Of a stretch of DNA of 64,000 nt, positions 11,090 through 24,138 are shown piece by piece; position 1 is the first letter of the stretch, and each line of letters begins with the position of its first letter. Made by a program: the position numbers and the translations under genes. The notes beneath the pieces were generated by a model that searched no databases, was not told the DNA's origin, and saw only the letters and a list, made by a program, of their open reading frames with translations. Source of the DNA: Artocarpus heterophyllus (Eukaryota; Streptophyta; Magnoliopsida; Rosales; Moraceae); contig CM046345.1 of the NCBI GenBank assembly GCA_025403435.1, positions 16,286,160 to 16,350,159 of the forward strand, given 5' to 3'.

Positions 11090-12256
11090 TTGTTTTCCTT
11101 CCTTCTTGATTTGTTTGAATGGGTTTTCTAAGACTTTATTAAAGTTTTTTAAAATACCGAAGACTTTGTTGTACATGAAATTATTTTTTAATAATATTTG
11201 ATAAAAACCAACATTAGAAATTATTAAAAAATTGATTTTCTAACATTTTTGAGTTTTTAATATGTCAATTTTAGTGTCCAAAATCTATAGAATCAACCAG
11301 CTCTGCAATTGGACCCATTTGGGTCTTTTCGGGTCAAAAAGACCCATTTTCGTGAGAAAAAACAAAATCTAAGGTCCAAAAAAGACATGTCATTTTGGCC
11401 CCAAAACTGTAGGTTTTGGGCTAAAAGATGACGTGTCATTTTTCATAGTGAATGACACGTCGTTTTTCTTAAACAAAACTCACTAGTCGTTTGTAAAAAA
11501 TAACATGTCGTTTTCATTTTGTGATGGAAAAAGACATGTCGTTTCAAGGCCAATTTTGGCAAAAAAAATTATTTTTATTCTATTTTGGTATTTTTATAGA
11601 ATTTTTTATTTGGGTGTTTTGAAAAATTAATTTTTGACGAATCTAAAATAAATTTAATGAAATTCAAGATTTTATTATTTATGTTTAAATAAAATCTTAG
11701 AAATTTATTTTAGATATGTTATTAAATTTATGCATAATTTTTTATATATTCTTTAGTTGTTATATTTTAATACATGCAATTTCATGAATATTTTATGCAT
11801 GAAAATTAAATGTCTTGAGTGATTTGTATAATTTAAATTGATATGAGAGTAGCCACAGCATCCTTGATTATATTGAAATTATACGTTAAGTTTTTTGAAT
11901 CACATGTAATTAAATGGGCATTAATTGTAACTAATTATGTTTAGTATAATGAAATTTATCCCATAGAAAATTTTATTACATTAAATATGATTAGTTAGAA
12001 TGAAGTATTAAATTATTTTCTTAATTTGCCCACAAGGATTAAGAAATAGAATTTAATTTAATAGTTTTATCATGAGGTTGTTTGTGAATATATATGAATT
12101 AGAAACTTAGGCCACATGTAGTTTTTATAATTTATAATTTTTGTGGCATGATTTACATTGGAAAAACGTGACATATAGTTATTAGCTTTAAATTTTGTGA
12201 CATGAGCATGTATGTTTGATGTACTGCAGTAATTCAACTTGTTAATTTAACTGATA
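11090..12256 (+). other. Copia 5' leader with repeated ACRTGTCRTTT motif
   Basis: The untranslated leader is about 1.2 kb. Between 11312 and 11345 it has two short hairpins (GACCCATTTGGGTC and GGGTCAAAAAGACCC). Between 11384 and 11544 it has five copies of a 12-bp motif close to ACATGTCGTTTT, at 11384, 11430, 11454, 11502 and 11532, plus a partial one near 11485. Confidence 0.7.
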
Positions 12257-13030
12257 TGAAATGTGATATTTTTAAGCTTAAGAGTGATAACTATAAGGTC
12301 TGAAAGGGGAGAATTATCCTTCATTTAGGGTGAATGGACATTGACTATGCCATCAGAAAAGATGAACCCCCTATCACTAAGACCAGCATTCTAGATGTTA
12401 TTGATTGATATGAAAAGTGGGAGCGATCCAATCGCCTCTTAGTTACGTTCATAAAGACCAAGATCTTTGCTAAGATTAAGGATTCGATTGATCAATATGA
12501 CAATGTCCGAGAACTATTGAAGGCTATTGATGAATAGTTTGAGTCTTCAGATAAGGCATTAGCAAGCACACTGATCATATAGTTTCAATCCTTAAAGCTT
12601 AACGGTATTAGAGGTGTGCATGAGCATATCATGCACATTAGGGACATTGCGGCTCAACTGAAAATGCTTGAGGTTGAGATGTTTGATTTGTTCCTAGTTT
12701 ACTACATTCTAAACACTCTACCCTCGGACTATAGTCCCTTTAAGATTTCTTATAACACATTAGGACAAATGGTCAATTAATGAGTTGTTGACTAGGTGTT
12801 TTCAAGAGGAGAAAAGACTTGTTATGGAAGAGAGAGAAAGTAAATCTGGCGACCCAAGAAAATAAGAAGAAATTTCAAGCCAAACAAAAGGGAAAACCAA
12901 GAGTCCTGCTCAACCGGATATTAAGAAGGAGTTCAAGTGCTTCTTTTGCAAGAAGAAAGGGCACATAAAGAAAGACTGCTCTAAATTCGAGAGTGGCTTG
13001 ACAAGAAAGGTACTCAACTCTCGCTTGTTT
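12257..13030 (+). pseudogene. Degenerate copia gag
   Basis: Translation of several frames gives copia-type gag blocks ending with an intact CCHC zinc knuckle at 12938-12979 (CFFCKKKGHIKKDC). In-frame stops and at least one frameshift interrupt it. Nucleocapsid function is inferred from the family; this copy is dead. Confidence 0.85.
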
Positions 13031-13059
13031 GCTATGAATCCAATATGATTGATGTTACT

Positions 13060-15915
13060 TATAACACATGGTGGATTGACTCCGGCTCTACAATCTATGT
13101 TACCAATTCTTTATAGGGATTACAAGACCTATAGAAGCTAGTGGGAAGTAAGCAAAGCATCTACTCTGAAAATAAGATGCGCTCACATGTGGAGGCTATA
13201 GGAACGTGCAAACTAGTTTTAAGCAGTCGTTTTATTTGTATTTGGAAAAGACATTTTACATTCCTAGTTTTTCTAGAATTTGAATTTTAGTTTCCAGACT
13301 TAATATTAGTTGGATATTCCTTTAATTTTTTCGAATCTTCCTTTAGTTTATTTTATAAATATGATTTTATTGGATGTGATACTTTGTCTGATGATCTTTT
13401 TTGTCTTAATTTACAAAATAATACCAATTATACTACTATGCACTACTATGCACGTTTATGAAAATGTTGGTATAAAGCGATGTGTTGTGAATGATGAATC
13501 CTCTATGTTATGGCATCGGAGGTTGGGACATATCTCAATTAAGAGAATTAAGAGATTAGTAAATGATAGAGTACTTAGTACTTTAGATTTTACTAATTTC
13601 GATACTTGTGTGGACTGCATTAAGGGTAAGCAGACCAACAGGTCAAAGAAAAGTGCCAAGAAGAGCTTTGATTTATTGGAATTCATACATACAGATATTT
13701 ATAGTCCAAACATGGACACTTACTCTCAAAGGTACTTCATCTCTTTCATGAATGACTACTCACGATACATGTATCTCTACTTGCTTAACAATAAAAATGA
13801 AGCACTAGATGCTTTTAAGGTATTTAAAGTCGAAGTAGAGAAACAATGCGAAAAGCAAATTAAGATTGTGAGATTGGATAGAGGTAGAGAGTACTATGGT
13901 AGATACATTGAGCATGGACAAGCACCTAGTCCATTTGCAAGCTTTCTTGAAGAGCATGAGATTCTTGCCCAATCCATTATGCTTGGTTCTCTAGACCAAA
14001 ATGGTGTAGCTAAAAGAAGAAACCAAACATTATTGAATATGGTACAGAGTATGCTTGCTAGCTCCAAACTTTTTGAGTCCTTATAGACTATAAAGCTCTT
14101 AAGATGACAGTGCACATATTGAATCGAGTTCCAACCAAGGCTATTACAAAGACGCCTTTTGAGTTATTCAAAAGTTAAAAACCGAGCTTGCGACATGTAC
14201 GTGGTTGAGGATGCTTGTTGGAGGTAAGAGTATATAATCCACAAGAGAAGAAGCTAGACCCAAGGACCATAAGTGGATGTTTTGTTAGTTATGCTGAATG
14301 ATCCAAGGGATACAGATTTTATTATCCATCTCACAGTATTAGATTTGTGGAATCAATAAATGTAAAATTTTTTAAGAATGACTTGATTAGTGGGAGTAAT
14401 CGATCCTGAGATACTGTTCCTGAAAAAGATCATATAGATGCTCAACCTTCTACTTCATTTGACAGAGTGATTGTTGTACACAACACGCCTAGAGTTCAAA
14501 CGCATGATGAACAACAACAAGTTGTTTGAGTTCCACAGATTGATGATTAAGAAATAATGGATCTAGTTGAACAACAGATACAGGAAACTATTGAACAGCC
14601 TATTGAACAAAATGTCTGGCTATAATATTGGAGTAAAAAAATGATCCTGAAACGTTTTCACAGGCCATGAGTTCTAAGAAATCTGACTTATGATACAGTG
14701 CCATGAAAGACGAAATGGATTCTATGGTATCTAATAGAGTCTGGGATCTCGTTGAGTTTTCTGATGGTGTAAGAGCCATTAAATGTAAGTGGGTCTTTAA
14801 ATAAAGAAAGACTCATTGGGCAACACTGAAAGACATAAGGCAAGACTCATTGCCAAAGGATTCATTCAAAGAGAAGGAATCGACAACACGAAGACCTTTT
14901 CTCTTGTATCTAAAAAGGATTCTTTTCAAGTTACTATTGGCATTGGTCGCCTATTTTGATTTGGATTTGTATCAAATAGATATGAAAATGGCCTTTCTTA
15001 AGGGTGATCTACAGGAAGAGGATTATATGAAACAACCAGAAGAATTTTTCTCTAGTGATGGTAAGCATTTAGTTTGCAAGCTTAAGAAATCCATATATGG
15101 ATTGAAACAAGCCTCTCATCAGTGGTATTTGAAGTTCTATGACATTATATCTTTATTGGGTTTTGAAGAGAATATCATGGGTCAATGTATATACTAAAAG
15201 GTCAGTGGAAGTAGGATTTGTTTCCTTGTGCTATATGTGGATAACATATTACTTGCAACTAATGATAAGGGATTACCATATGAGGTGAAGCAATTTCTCT
15301 CAAAGAACTTTGATATGAAGGATATGGGAGTGGCATCTTATGTCAATAGCATTAAGATCCATGGGAACAGACCTCGAGGCAGTTTGGGTTTATCTCAAAA
15401 GACCTATATCAACAAGGTTCTAGAAAGTTTTCAGATGAAGGATTATTCACCAAGTGTAGTACCCATTATGAAGGGTGACAGGTTCAATTTGAACCAGTGC
15501 CCAAAAAATGAGCTCACAAATAAAAAACATTCCATATGCTTCAGCCGTTCGAAGCCTAACGTATGCTTAGGTCTGTACAAGACCTCACATTGCATTCGCT
15601 GTGGGAATGTTGGGCAGATATTAGAGTGACCTAGGTGTTGACCACTGGAGAGCTACAAAGAAGGTGATGAGATACCTTTAAGGGACTAAGGATTACGTGT
15701 TCATGTATAGACGAACTGACATACTAGAGGTGATTGAATACTCCGATTCAGACTTTACTAGCTATGTTGATTCACGAAAATCAACATCTGGTTATGTTTT
15801 CATGTCTAGAGCTGTATTTTGGAAAAGTGTGAAGCAGACTTTGACTGCTATCTCTACTATGGAGGCCAAGTTTGTTCTTGTTTTAAAACGACTTTGCATA
15901 ATGTATGGTTAAAGA
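13060..15915 (+). pseudogene. Degenerate copia pol (protease, integrase, RT, RNase H)
   Basis: The protease active-site block WWIDSGST appears at about 13068. The integrase zinc region reads MLWHRRLGHISI and CVDCIKGKQ, followed by HTDIYSP in the core (13310-14086). Reverse transcriptase blocks include IDMKMAFLKGDL (about 14979), KLKKSIYGLKQA and VLYVDNILLA (about 15228), and RNase H has SDSDFTSYVDSRKSTSGY (about 15735). The frame is broken by stops such as those after 14086 and 15197, and by frameshifts. Confidence 0.9.
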
Positions 15916-16491
15916 GTTTTATATATGGGCTTAGAATTGTGGATTATATTTCTAGGCCATTAAGATTGTACTAGGACAATTCAACTGCGGTGTTTGTAGC
16001 TAAGAACAACAAGAGCAGTAGTCAGAGTAAACACATTGACATTAAGAGAGTAAACACATCGACATTAAGAATGTAGCTATAAGAGAACGTGTTAAAGAAA
16101 AGAAAGTAGTCATTCAGCATGTTAGCACTGAGTTGATGATTGTCAATCCTCTAAATAAAGGCATGCCACCAAAGAATTTTAAGGATCATGTAGTATGAGT
16201 GGGACTTGGTTCCATAATGTGAATTTCATTGTATGTACATTTGTTATTTTAATAAAACTCTTATTCAGTTGTGATATTTTTTCATATTTAGTTATGCACA
16301 TATTTAGTTATTTTGAGAAATGTCAATTAAGTTAGACCTAGAATAAACATAGGGTTTATTCATTAAGTTACGTTACCATTTATGAGTTAGTATTAAGGAG
16401 GACCTATCGCTATGATCCATGTGTTTATTCCTTAAGTTTGAGATTATTGATTTTGGTTATCTAGAAAATATATGTAGACTAAGTGGGAGAA

Positions 16492-16960
16492 TGCTATTTT
16501 AATTTTATTTATTATTATTTATTTAGCTTTTAAATGATAATAAATAAATAAAATAAATTTAAGTGGTCCAATATACATGTATTTTCTAAAGGGTGTCAAC
16601 CAAAGGGCATTCAGAATTGTTATAACGTTTCAAAAAAAATGCCTCTTTTCAGATATGTTAACGTACACCTTGATAGTGGATGTTTATAAATATTATGTAA
16701 AAAATCCAGAGGGTCCCTAAGCCTTGCAGTTATTTAAAAATACACTAATTTCTAAATTACAAAAGATTTAAAAAATTCTATTTTTTCACAAAACTTCTTT
16801 CGAAATTTTTTTCAGAGATATTTTCCATTTTTTATGTGTTTATCAATAGCTAGAAGTTAGATTTCCTTTCGTTTATGTTTCTATATTGAGATGGTTTCTT
16901 ATGCAATTTAGATTCATGTATATATGAAAATAATAATTTTGTGTATGAAAAACTCTAACA
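16492..16960 (+). repeat. 3' LTR of the copia element
   Basis: Begins TGCTATTTTAATTTTATT after the purine-rich GTGGGAGAA and ends CTCTAACA. It differs from the 5' LTR by many point changes, so the insertion is old. Confidence 0.93.
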
Positions 16961-19229
16961 CTAGGGTCTTTATCTTTATCTTTTCTTGATTATCATTGGC
17001 CTTTGTTCATCTTTTTTCTCATTTTATCTCACTCCACTCTCTTCTTACCTACTTTCTCTTTATTCTTTAAATTAAATCTCTCATATATGTATTATCTTTT
17101 TCTGTCTTTCCATACTTTGTTTTTTGCTACTCTCTCTTCATATTTGTTCTCTCTTTATTATTTACCTTTTCTTTCTCTCGTAATTTTCCTTCAGTCATTA
17201 GCTGAACAAATTTATAGATGAACCTTTTTTAGGGAAAAGATGAATTTTTTATTTTTTTAAAATTAAATGTAAGCAATAAAAAATAAAACAAAAAAAGTTA
17301 ACATTGCAAATGCAAGTAAAGTAAAATAATGCAAGCGTTGCTATAATACTTCAATAAAATAGTTAACTAGAGGGAATAATTTAATAACAAAAAAACACAA
17401 ACACATACTTGGGAGACCAAACTGTACGATACCTGAAAAATTATCACCACTTACAGGTATGTAATAGATAGACGATAGATATACACACATGGTCTCTCAA
17501 CCTTACTTGTATTTCTCCTTTTTTGCTTTTTAAGACCAAATGCATAATTCAGCAAAAAAAAAAAAAAAACCAAATGCAAACAAGTCGAGTGTGTTTGAAA
17601 AACATAGTTAAAACTATATTGTTGGTAACAAAATATTATGATATTTAAAAGTTTTATATTATAACATATTTTTATTTTATATTATAATATATAAGATTTT
17701 TACGTCGTAACAATTAAACTAACAAATTTTAAAAATGTTGTCAAAGTGATGATCTTTCTAGAATAGGTTACAGCTTGCATAAACCCAAATAGGTAAATTC
17801 AGGCCTGTTTATGGGAGGCAAAATCTCCTGTCCTGTTATGGCAATCTCCACAGCTATTCTATCAATTAAATCTAAACAACTCATATAAATTTTTCAGGTC
17901 AAATTTAGACGTGTCAGTTTAATGGGATTAAACTAGAGGAAAAAACCGATAGGTAAAAGATCAAATTTTCTGTTTAACCTGCACTCTCTTCCCCCTAGAC
18001 TCAACTTTCTGTCTTCCTCTCACATTTCGTTTTTTCTTTTTCCTATCAAGTACTGAACGATTGGGACTGCAAACAAAAAATCTTGAACTAGGCACGGGTC
18101 AAAAAAAAAGGGGAACTCTAATCAGTCATTCTCAAAAGTCATTTTAGAAGATTAAAAAAATCCCAACTGTAAATTTGGGCTATCGGTTCCGCCATGAAAA
18201 CTCTAGCCAAACAATCTAAATCACATGTACACTGACAACATCAAATGGCAAACTAATAACACCTAAAATCACAGCACCACTAATTTTCTACTTTTTTAAG
18301 ATGAAACCTTAGAGAGAAACTATGAGTTATATGACACTAATTTTCATTTCTGGGTTCTTATTATTTTCAGATTTCCTACAATACCATTTCAAAATTAAAA
18401 AAAAAGAAGAAAAGAAGAACGACTTTTCCACATAAAATAGCATGTATGATTGACTCCTCCCAGCCGTACAACCTTCGCTCTATTACAAGGTTTGCTGTTC
18501 TAATTTTTTTGTTTTATTAGATTTCTTTTTACTTAATTTTAACATAATCTCATAAATTATTTAAATATTTTAAATATATATATTTTTATTTATGTGATTA
18601 GATTTTTAAATTTAAAGTAACATGATAAATAAATAATAAAAAGGACAATCATTAACGTTAAAAAATAAAAAATCAAATCTGGACTCTTTATACACGTGCT
18701 TTTGGACAAATTCAACATCATATTTCTACAAAAACTCAGAAATGATAATAATAACAGAAATAGAGGATGATTTTATTAATTGAGAGTGCTTTGTTCACTG
18801 TCATGCATATGTGGACGATTTCTTTTTCTTTTTTTTTAAATGTAAATGTTGATAATAAAATACCTCTACGCCCGTAAACAAGATTCGAACCGATCACAAA
18901 AAACAAAAGTAATTAATTAATAATACTCCAAAAGCAAAATCTGATGATCAATTATGACAATCAGTTCATTTTCAAATGATATAATTAAAGTTCTGAAAAC
19001 CTCATCCTTATCCACTCGAATATTGTGCTTAAAAATTCTCGAGGGCTGTCGCGTTACGCACTTATACCCCGCCCATATTCCAGTAATTAACTGGAAGGAG
19101 AAAAGAAAAAGAAAAAAAGAGGAAAAGAAAAAGAAAAAGAAAAAGCAAATGGAAGTCACTTTCTCGACTAAGTAGCTTGCCCAACTTAGATATCAGTAGA
19201 CAAGAAAGATGGAGTTGATCAAGAAAAGG

Positions 19230-19232
<3 letters not shown>

Positions 19233-19262
<30 letters not shown>
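19233..19262 (+). repeat. (AG)15 microsatellite
   Basis: Perfect dinucleotide run, preceded 87 bases upstream by a polypurine tract. Confidence 0.95.
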
Positions 19263-19266
<4 letters not shown>

Positions 19267-19485
19267 AGTAGCTGAAGACTACTTTACATCTAATATAGCT
19301 TTGTTGAAATTATTTTCTTGATTCAGTAATTGAAGACTACAAGAGAACTCAAACTTGGTTTATAGTTTAAGATCATCGCTCTTGAGAAATTCTAAGGAAT
19401 CGTGAGCTTGAACCAAGTCCATGAGCTGTGAAAGGGAGAGCTCTAAGTATATACTTTCAGGTATGTGTGTTCATTTAGTGCAAAT

Positions 19486-19525
19486 ATATACACACACACA
19501 TATATATATACATATGTGTGTGTGT
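19486..19525. repeat. Compound (CA)(TA)(TG) microsatellite
   Basis: ACACACACAC, then TATATATA, then GTGTGTGTGT: the whole block is nearly self-complementary and could extrude as a hairpin. Confidence 0.85.
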
Positions 19526-20635
19526 CAAGTAGATATTGGTAATAATGATGAATGAGTTTGCTTATCGGAATGATCTAGTTAAGAGCAGCTCATGGTTTTA
19601 AAGGTAGTTGGCTTTTTTTTTTTGGCTCTCTTTCCTTTTTTTTTTTTAAATTATCAAAGTCAAAGTAAATTGAGGTTGATTAAGTAGTAATGATGCTCGA
19701 CACTCTAAGTTGATTGGATATGTGTAATATTAATTAGCAGGAAAAAAAAATGCAAGGGCAATTTTTCTGAGGTAGCATATGCAAGCAAGAAATTATATAT
19801 GTTTTACATGGTAAATTTTCAAAATGTTTCCGAATCCCTCGATTTTATCGACTTTCATAATTTATGTGTATTTACTTTTAAACATGAGCATTTAGCTTGA
19901 TTGTAAGTTTGTAGAATAATCAAAGACATATTTAGAGGTATATTAACATTCCTCTTTTTAATATCTTTTATAATTTAGTTACTTATGTAAATGGAACAAC
20001 TGCAGATGTGCCTATAAATCTTTTTTTTTTTTTAGGTTTTTGACGAGTTTGGTATCACTGTAACTTTTAAAATAATTGTTGTGAGCTTTTTGGACTAAAA
20101 AACAGTTGTAACATGAAGCAACTATATATGTTTGATAAATTGTAAATTTAAAAGTGTTGTAACCTTCAAAAAGTTGTGGTTTTTTTTTTGGTAGATAATA
20201 AAAGTAAATTGTTGTAGATTTATAAATGATTAAAATAGGCATCTTATTATAATTAAATATGAATGTTTTAACAAGATTTCTTTGTGGGATCGAAAAAAAA
20301 ATTAAAAAGAACAAAAATATTGGATCCAACTATGTTTTTATAGTAACAAATACTTAAGTTATCATTATAAATTTTACTTGATTGCAATTAACAGATGCTT
20401 GTGTCATTATATTTGCACATCATCCAGGCTTGTTCTCAAGAAACAAACAAAAACATCACATGTCTATAATACTTGTCATTACTAGATTTAAGCTTTATAC
20501 TAACCAGCAAGGGGGGGGGGGGAAAAAGAAAGATCAATCTCCTTCAAAACATCCCTTTTATTTACACTTGTCTATAATACTACTGAAAAACTGGCCATAA
20601 CTACTACTAATTATGTCAGGTTGCGCTTGATTTTT

Positions 20636-21713
20636 TAGAGGGTTATTTTCAGGAAGACTCCTCCAATTATTGATTTATAATACTAGTCAAAATGTCCTCC
20701 AATCTATAGAAAACAAGTCAAAAAACCCTTTCATCCAATTCCATCTACAAACACAACAGAATTGTTGATGTGGCCTGTTATTAATAATTAATTATAGGTA
20801 TTACCTTCTATATAAGTTTGTAAAACTGATTATATATTAAGAAAACTAAAAAAAAAAAAAAATTTGAGAAGAGAAATAAAAAATCTTAACATTATAGTTT
20901 TATTCGCAAAATAAATTAAATTTGAAAAAAACAGCAACAACTAACTAGACCCCCACCCACCCATCCCTCCACCCCTAACGAGATCACCATCCCCCAACCC
21001 GCCCTTCCCTGTCAGCACCCCCAACCAACGCCATCCCCATTGTGCCACCCCAACACAAAGGTAGAGCCATCCCGTCACCCCCTCCTAAAACCAGCCAACC
21101 CAACCCCTTGTCATCCCAACCCAACTTGCGCCACCACTACATGTAGACCACCCACCTCAACAGAAGTTGCACCCTTACCCACACAGCATGACAGGATCAT
21201 CCAGCCCCCCGACCTCGACATCGACAAAAGCGACCCTCAACTGGCCCAACGAAAACCCATCCCCATTGCCACCCCTCCGCTCCCCCCCATCAATGACAAA
21301 CCTTGGCGTTATGACCCACTTTGGATGCTCACCTCTAGTGCAACAACCTTCAGCTAGATCCAAAGTGAAGAAGCCATTAGGGGTGGTGGCTGAAGACGGA
21401 TCTTTTTAAGGTTGTGGGGGCTAATAGTTTAGGGTTTTGTTATTTTCTTTTTTACTTTAGCTTTATTATTTTTAATATTTAATTTTTTTACAACTTTAAT
21501 TAGGGTTTAAACTTTTAATTAATTATTGATCACATACCACATCAACAAATCCATTAAGTTTTTAGACAGTACTAGATAGGATTTTTTTTTTTTTTTTACC
21601 TGTTTTCGATATGTCAAGGGCCATTTTGACTGGTTTTACAAAATCAATGGGCAAAATAAAATAAGGTGCATAGTTCGGTAGGTATTTACAAAAATAATCC
21701 TCTTCAACAAGTT
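20636..21713. mobile_element. Long-TIR element with GC-rich, C-rich core (Mutator-like candidate)
   Basis: About 150-190 bp at each end are inverted copies. GAGGGTTATTTTCAGG on the left corresponds to the reverse complement of the right end GAGGATTATTTTTGTA, and both arms carry AGTCAAAATG, CGAAAACA/AGAAAACA and TTGTTGATGTGG blocks. The core 20945-21415 is C-rich on the plus strand and unlike the AT-rich arms. Long TIRs plus a gene-like core fit a Pack-MULE-type element. No target duplication was confirmed and the core is not identified. Confidence 0.65.
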
Positions 21714-21956
21714 ATTAAAACAACGATTCCTTATCCATATATAAAACTAACGAAATGGCTGATGTATCAAATGAGTTAATGAAGGGTGAATTGATAGAAT
21801 TGCCTTTAGTACAGGTTCAAATTTCCATTTTAAAACCTAACTAAAAATTATAAACAAATAAATTTATTTAAAAAATTAGTAAAAAATCTCAGAAAAATAA
21901 AAATAATAGTACATACTTGTTCAACTTTTCATGGGAGAAGAAAACGTGTGGGATTT

Positions 21957-22400
21957 AGGTGCCTTTTGGTTTGCATGTTTTAAACGTTTTGAGTGGTTTT
22001 AAACTTATGAGCCCACAAGAACGGACGTTTGGTGATGAAGGTTTCAAATCATTCAAAATGGTGATGATTGTTTAAAACGGTTTAAACTGTCAGTTTAAAG
22101 AACTTGAAATCCCCCTTCTTCTCCCAACAATTAAGTTCTAGTCGTTTTGAACTAGTCTCTATAGTAAAAGCACTTCTCATTCTTTTTTTCCTTTATAAAC
22201 TATAGTTTTTTAAAAACTAATTTTTTGATGTGATGTTTTATTTTTGTTTTATATCTTTACATTTCAAAAGCCAATTAAAAACCTCTGTTTAAACTACATA
22301 GGCTCAAAACTGTCAACTCAAAACCATACTATTTTGAGCCCGCATAGCAAGTGAAAGCCCAACCAGTTCTTCGTGAATCCGTTTTAAACATGCCTAATCC
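21957..22400. repeat. Possible MITE with TTTTAAAC-rich ends
   Basis: The left end (GGTGCCTTTTGGTTTGC, TTTTAAACG) and right end (GTTTTAAACATGCC) are weak inverted partners, and the interior repeats AAACC/GGTTT blocks. Borders are approximate. Confidence 0.35.
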
Positions 22401-22632
22401 GCCATTCTCTTAAGATTGTCTTGAATATGATAAATTTTTTCAGCCTGTTTATGTAGATAAAAGGGCGCAATGACTACTTGAAAGTTGACATAACATTTCA
22501 ATTAATGTTACACCAACCTTTTATTGATACTATAACCGATTTGGACCAAAAAAAAAAAAAAAGGTCTGGTGTTTGAGATTTAGGAAATTGCCAAATGATG
22601 ATACAACTTTTCTATTGATGAGGATATAATAC

Positions 22633-23598
22633 AGGGATAAATTCATGGATAGTTTTTGAATTTTTTTTCTCTTTAAAATTGGCTCTTGTAGTCAATTTTG
22701 TCTTATAAATAGTCTCTAAACTAAGAAATATCTTATTAATAGTCCATCGGTTAATTTTTGGATGATAAATGTTAACTTTGTTTCATAAATGGTCCTTGAA
22801 CTTTCTTCTCTTTATAAATAAGCTACATGTTAAAATTTATACTATATTTAGTCCCTAAATTAAAAAACATATGCCAAAATTAGTTACTTTATTAAATAAA
22901 TATATAAAAAACATTAAACATGTGAAATTGTACTAGTCGTTAGTCCCTAAACTAAAAAAAATAGTGATTCTATTTACACATATTAAATTTATAAATAAAA
23001 ACCTGAGTAAAAATATTATTTTTTTTATTTTTAGGACAGTACAAAAAACAATATTAAAAAATAATCGTGAGATATATTTTGGTATATTGTGAATTGGGTT
23101 TGCAATTTAATTGCTATTACCTTTTTTTAGGGAACTTTGGTTCCTTAATTTGGTGTTAAAAGATTTCGAAACCAATTATTAAAATATATATGAGTGTTGT
23201 CTTCTTATGTGAATTTTGACTGTGCTGAGTTTTAGCACTTTGTTTTTGTTTAAAAGTTTTTTTAATTAAATTTGTTTGTAGTTTACTTTTTTCGTACACA
23301 AATTAGATAAGAAAATAAAAAAAAAAAGTGATAGGTTGGTAGGAATATAAATGGGTTAAAATGGTTATAATATAAAAGATATATAATATAAATTTTAGCA
23401 AAAGGATTACTTATAGAGAGGGAAGATAGTTCATGGACCATTTACGAAACAAAATTAACTTTTTTCATCTAAAATTTAACAGAGAAACCACTTATAAGAC
23501 ACTTTTTGAGTTCGGAGATTATTTATAAGATAAAATTGACTACATGGACTAATTCTTGAGAGAGAAAAGAATTCATGACTAGTCATAAATTTATTCCT
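22633..23598. mobile_element. Long-TIR element of about 0.97 kb (Mutator-like candidate)
   Basis: The left arm AGGGATAAATTCATGG is matched by the reverse complement of the right end AGGAATAAATTTATGA, and similarity continues for about 200 bp through GTAGTCAATTTTRTCTTATAAAT and CATAAATGGTCC-like blocks. The arms also hold internal subrepeats ending in TAAATAGTC/TAAATGGTC. There is no coding capacity. The flanking 9-mers ATATAATAC and ATAATTTAT are only weakly alike. Confidence 0.7.
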
Positions 23599-24138
23599 AT
23601 AATTTATGTGTTGGAATAGTGAAACCAGCCATATACACAAGAGGAGTTTGGATTTGAATCTAATACTCATTTAATATCTAAATACAAGGAATAAGCCAAA
23701 TTAAATAATTATAAGATAAACGAAAAATATTTAAATTAAATAATCCATTATCTTTATCATTGTGAGCGACTTTATGTAGCTGATGAGGTGCTATGAATGC
23801 CTCTTTTTAATTAGTTAGGGGCAAGTTGGCGTAGGATTAAAAAAAATTACTAACAAATTTAAAAAAACTATAAAGAAAAAAAGTTAAAATTGTATTGCCA
23901 AGTCTAGATTTTTTTCTTTTTATATATTTTTATAATGTCTAATTGTTTTATTATTTTTTACCTTTTTTATAAATTTCTCATGTTCCATAATTTTTTTAAG
24001 GGACTCATGTTTCATAATTGGTGCTACATTCTTTTGAAAATATATGTTGCAGATGCCATTAACATCAGGGTGGTTCGATCTCTCAATGTAAATCTTAAAG
24101 TCAAAATAAGACAAGTGAATATCTTTAATCATAATAGT

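Larger units (their letters stand above)
10607..16960 (+). mobile_element. Decayed full-length Ty1/copia retrotransposon
   Basis: About 6.35 kb with LTRs of 468 and 469 bp, primer-binding site, gag zinc knuckle, protease motif, integrase, reverse transcriptase and RNase H in copia order. Multiple stops and frameshifts make every gene defective. The bases next to the two ends (CTTTA and CTAGG) do not form a convincing target duplication, so the site is eroded or a border is off by a few bases. Confidence 0.93.
16961..20635. other. AT-rich spacer with simple repeats, no gene recognised
   Basis: No reading frame here resembles a protein. It contains T-rich and A-rich runs, a MITE-like relic near 17600-17710, an uninterrupted 53-base polypurine tract at 19093-19145, and microsatellites. 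The stretch 19160-19460 ends in TTTCAG followed by GTATGT and could be an untranslated exon, but no coding exon was found downstream. Confidence 0.6.

Noticed and set aside
13456..14115. Minus-strand reading frames in the copia integrase
   Set aside because: Shadows of the plus-strand integrase remnant, which has clear family motifs.
18875..18900. GATTCGAACC, resembling a tRNA/SINE B box on the minus strand
   Set aside because: No A box, cloverleaf or terminator at the right distance; too little to call a tRNA or SINE.
19390..19460. GGGAGAGCTCTAAG as a possible miR159/319-type precursor
   Set aside because: The match to the mature sequence is poor and there is no opposing arm forming a precursor hairpin.
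21040..21409. Two overlapping Pro-rich reading frames
   Set aside because: They follow from the C-rich composition of the transposon core, overlap each other in different frames and lack a plausible start context.
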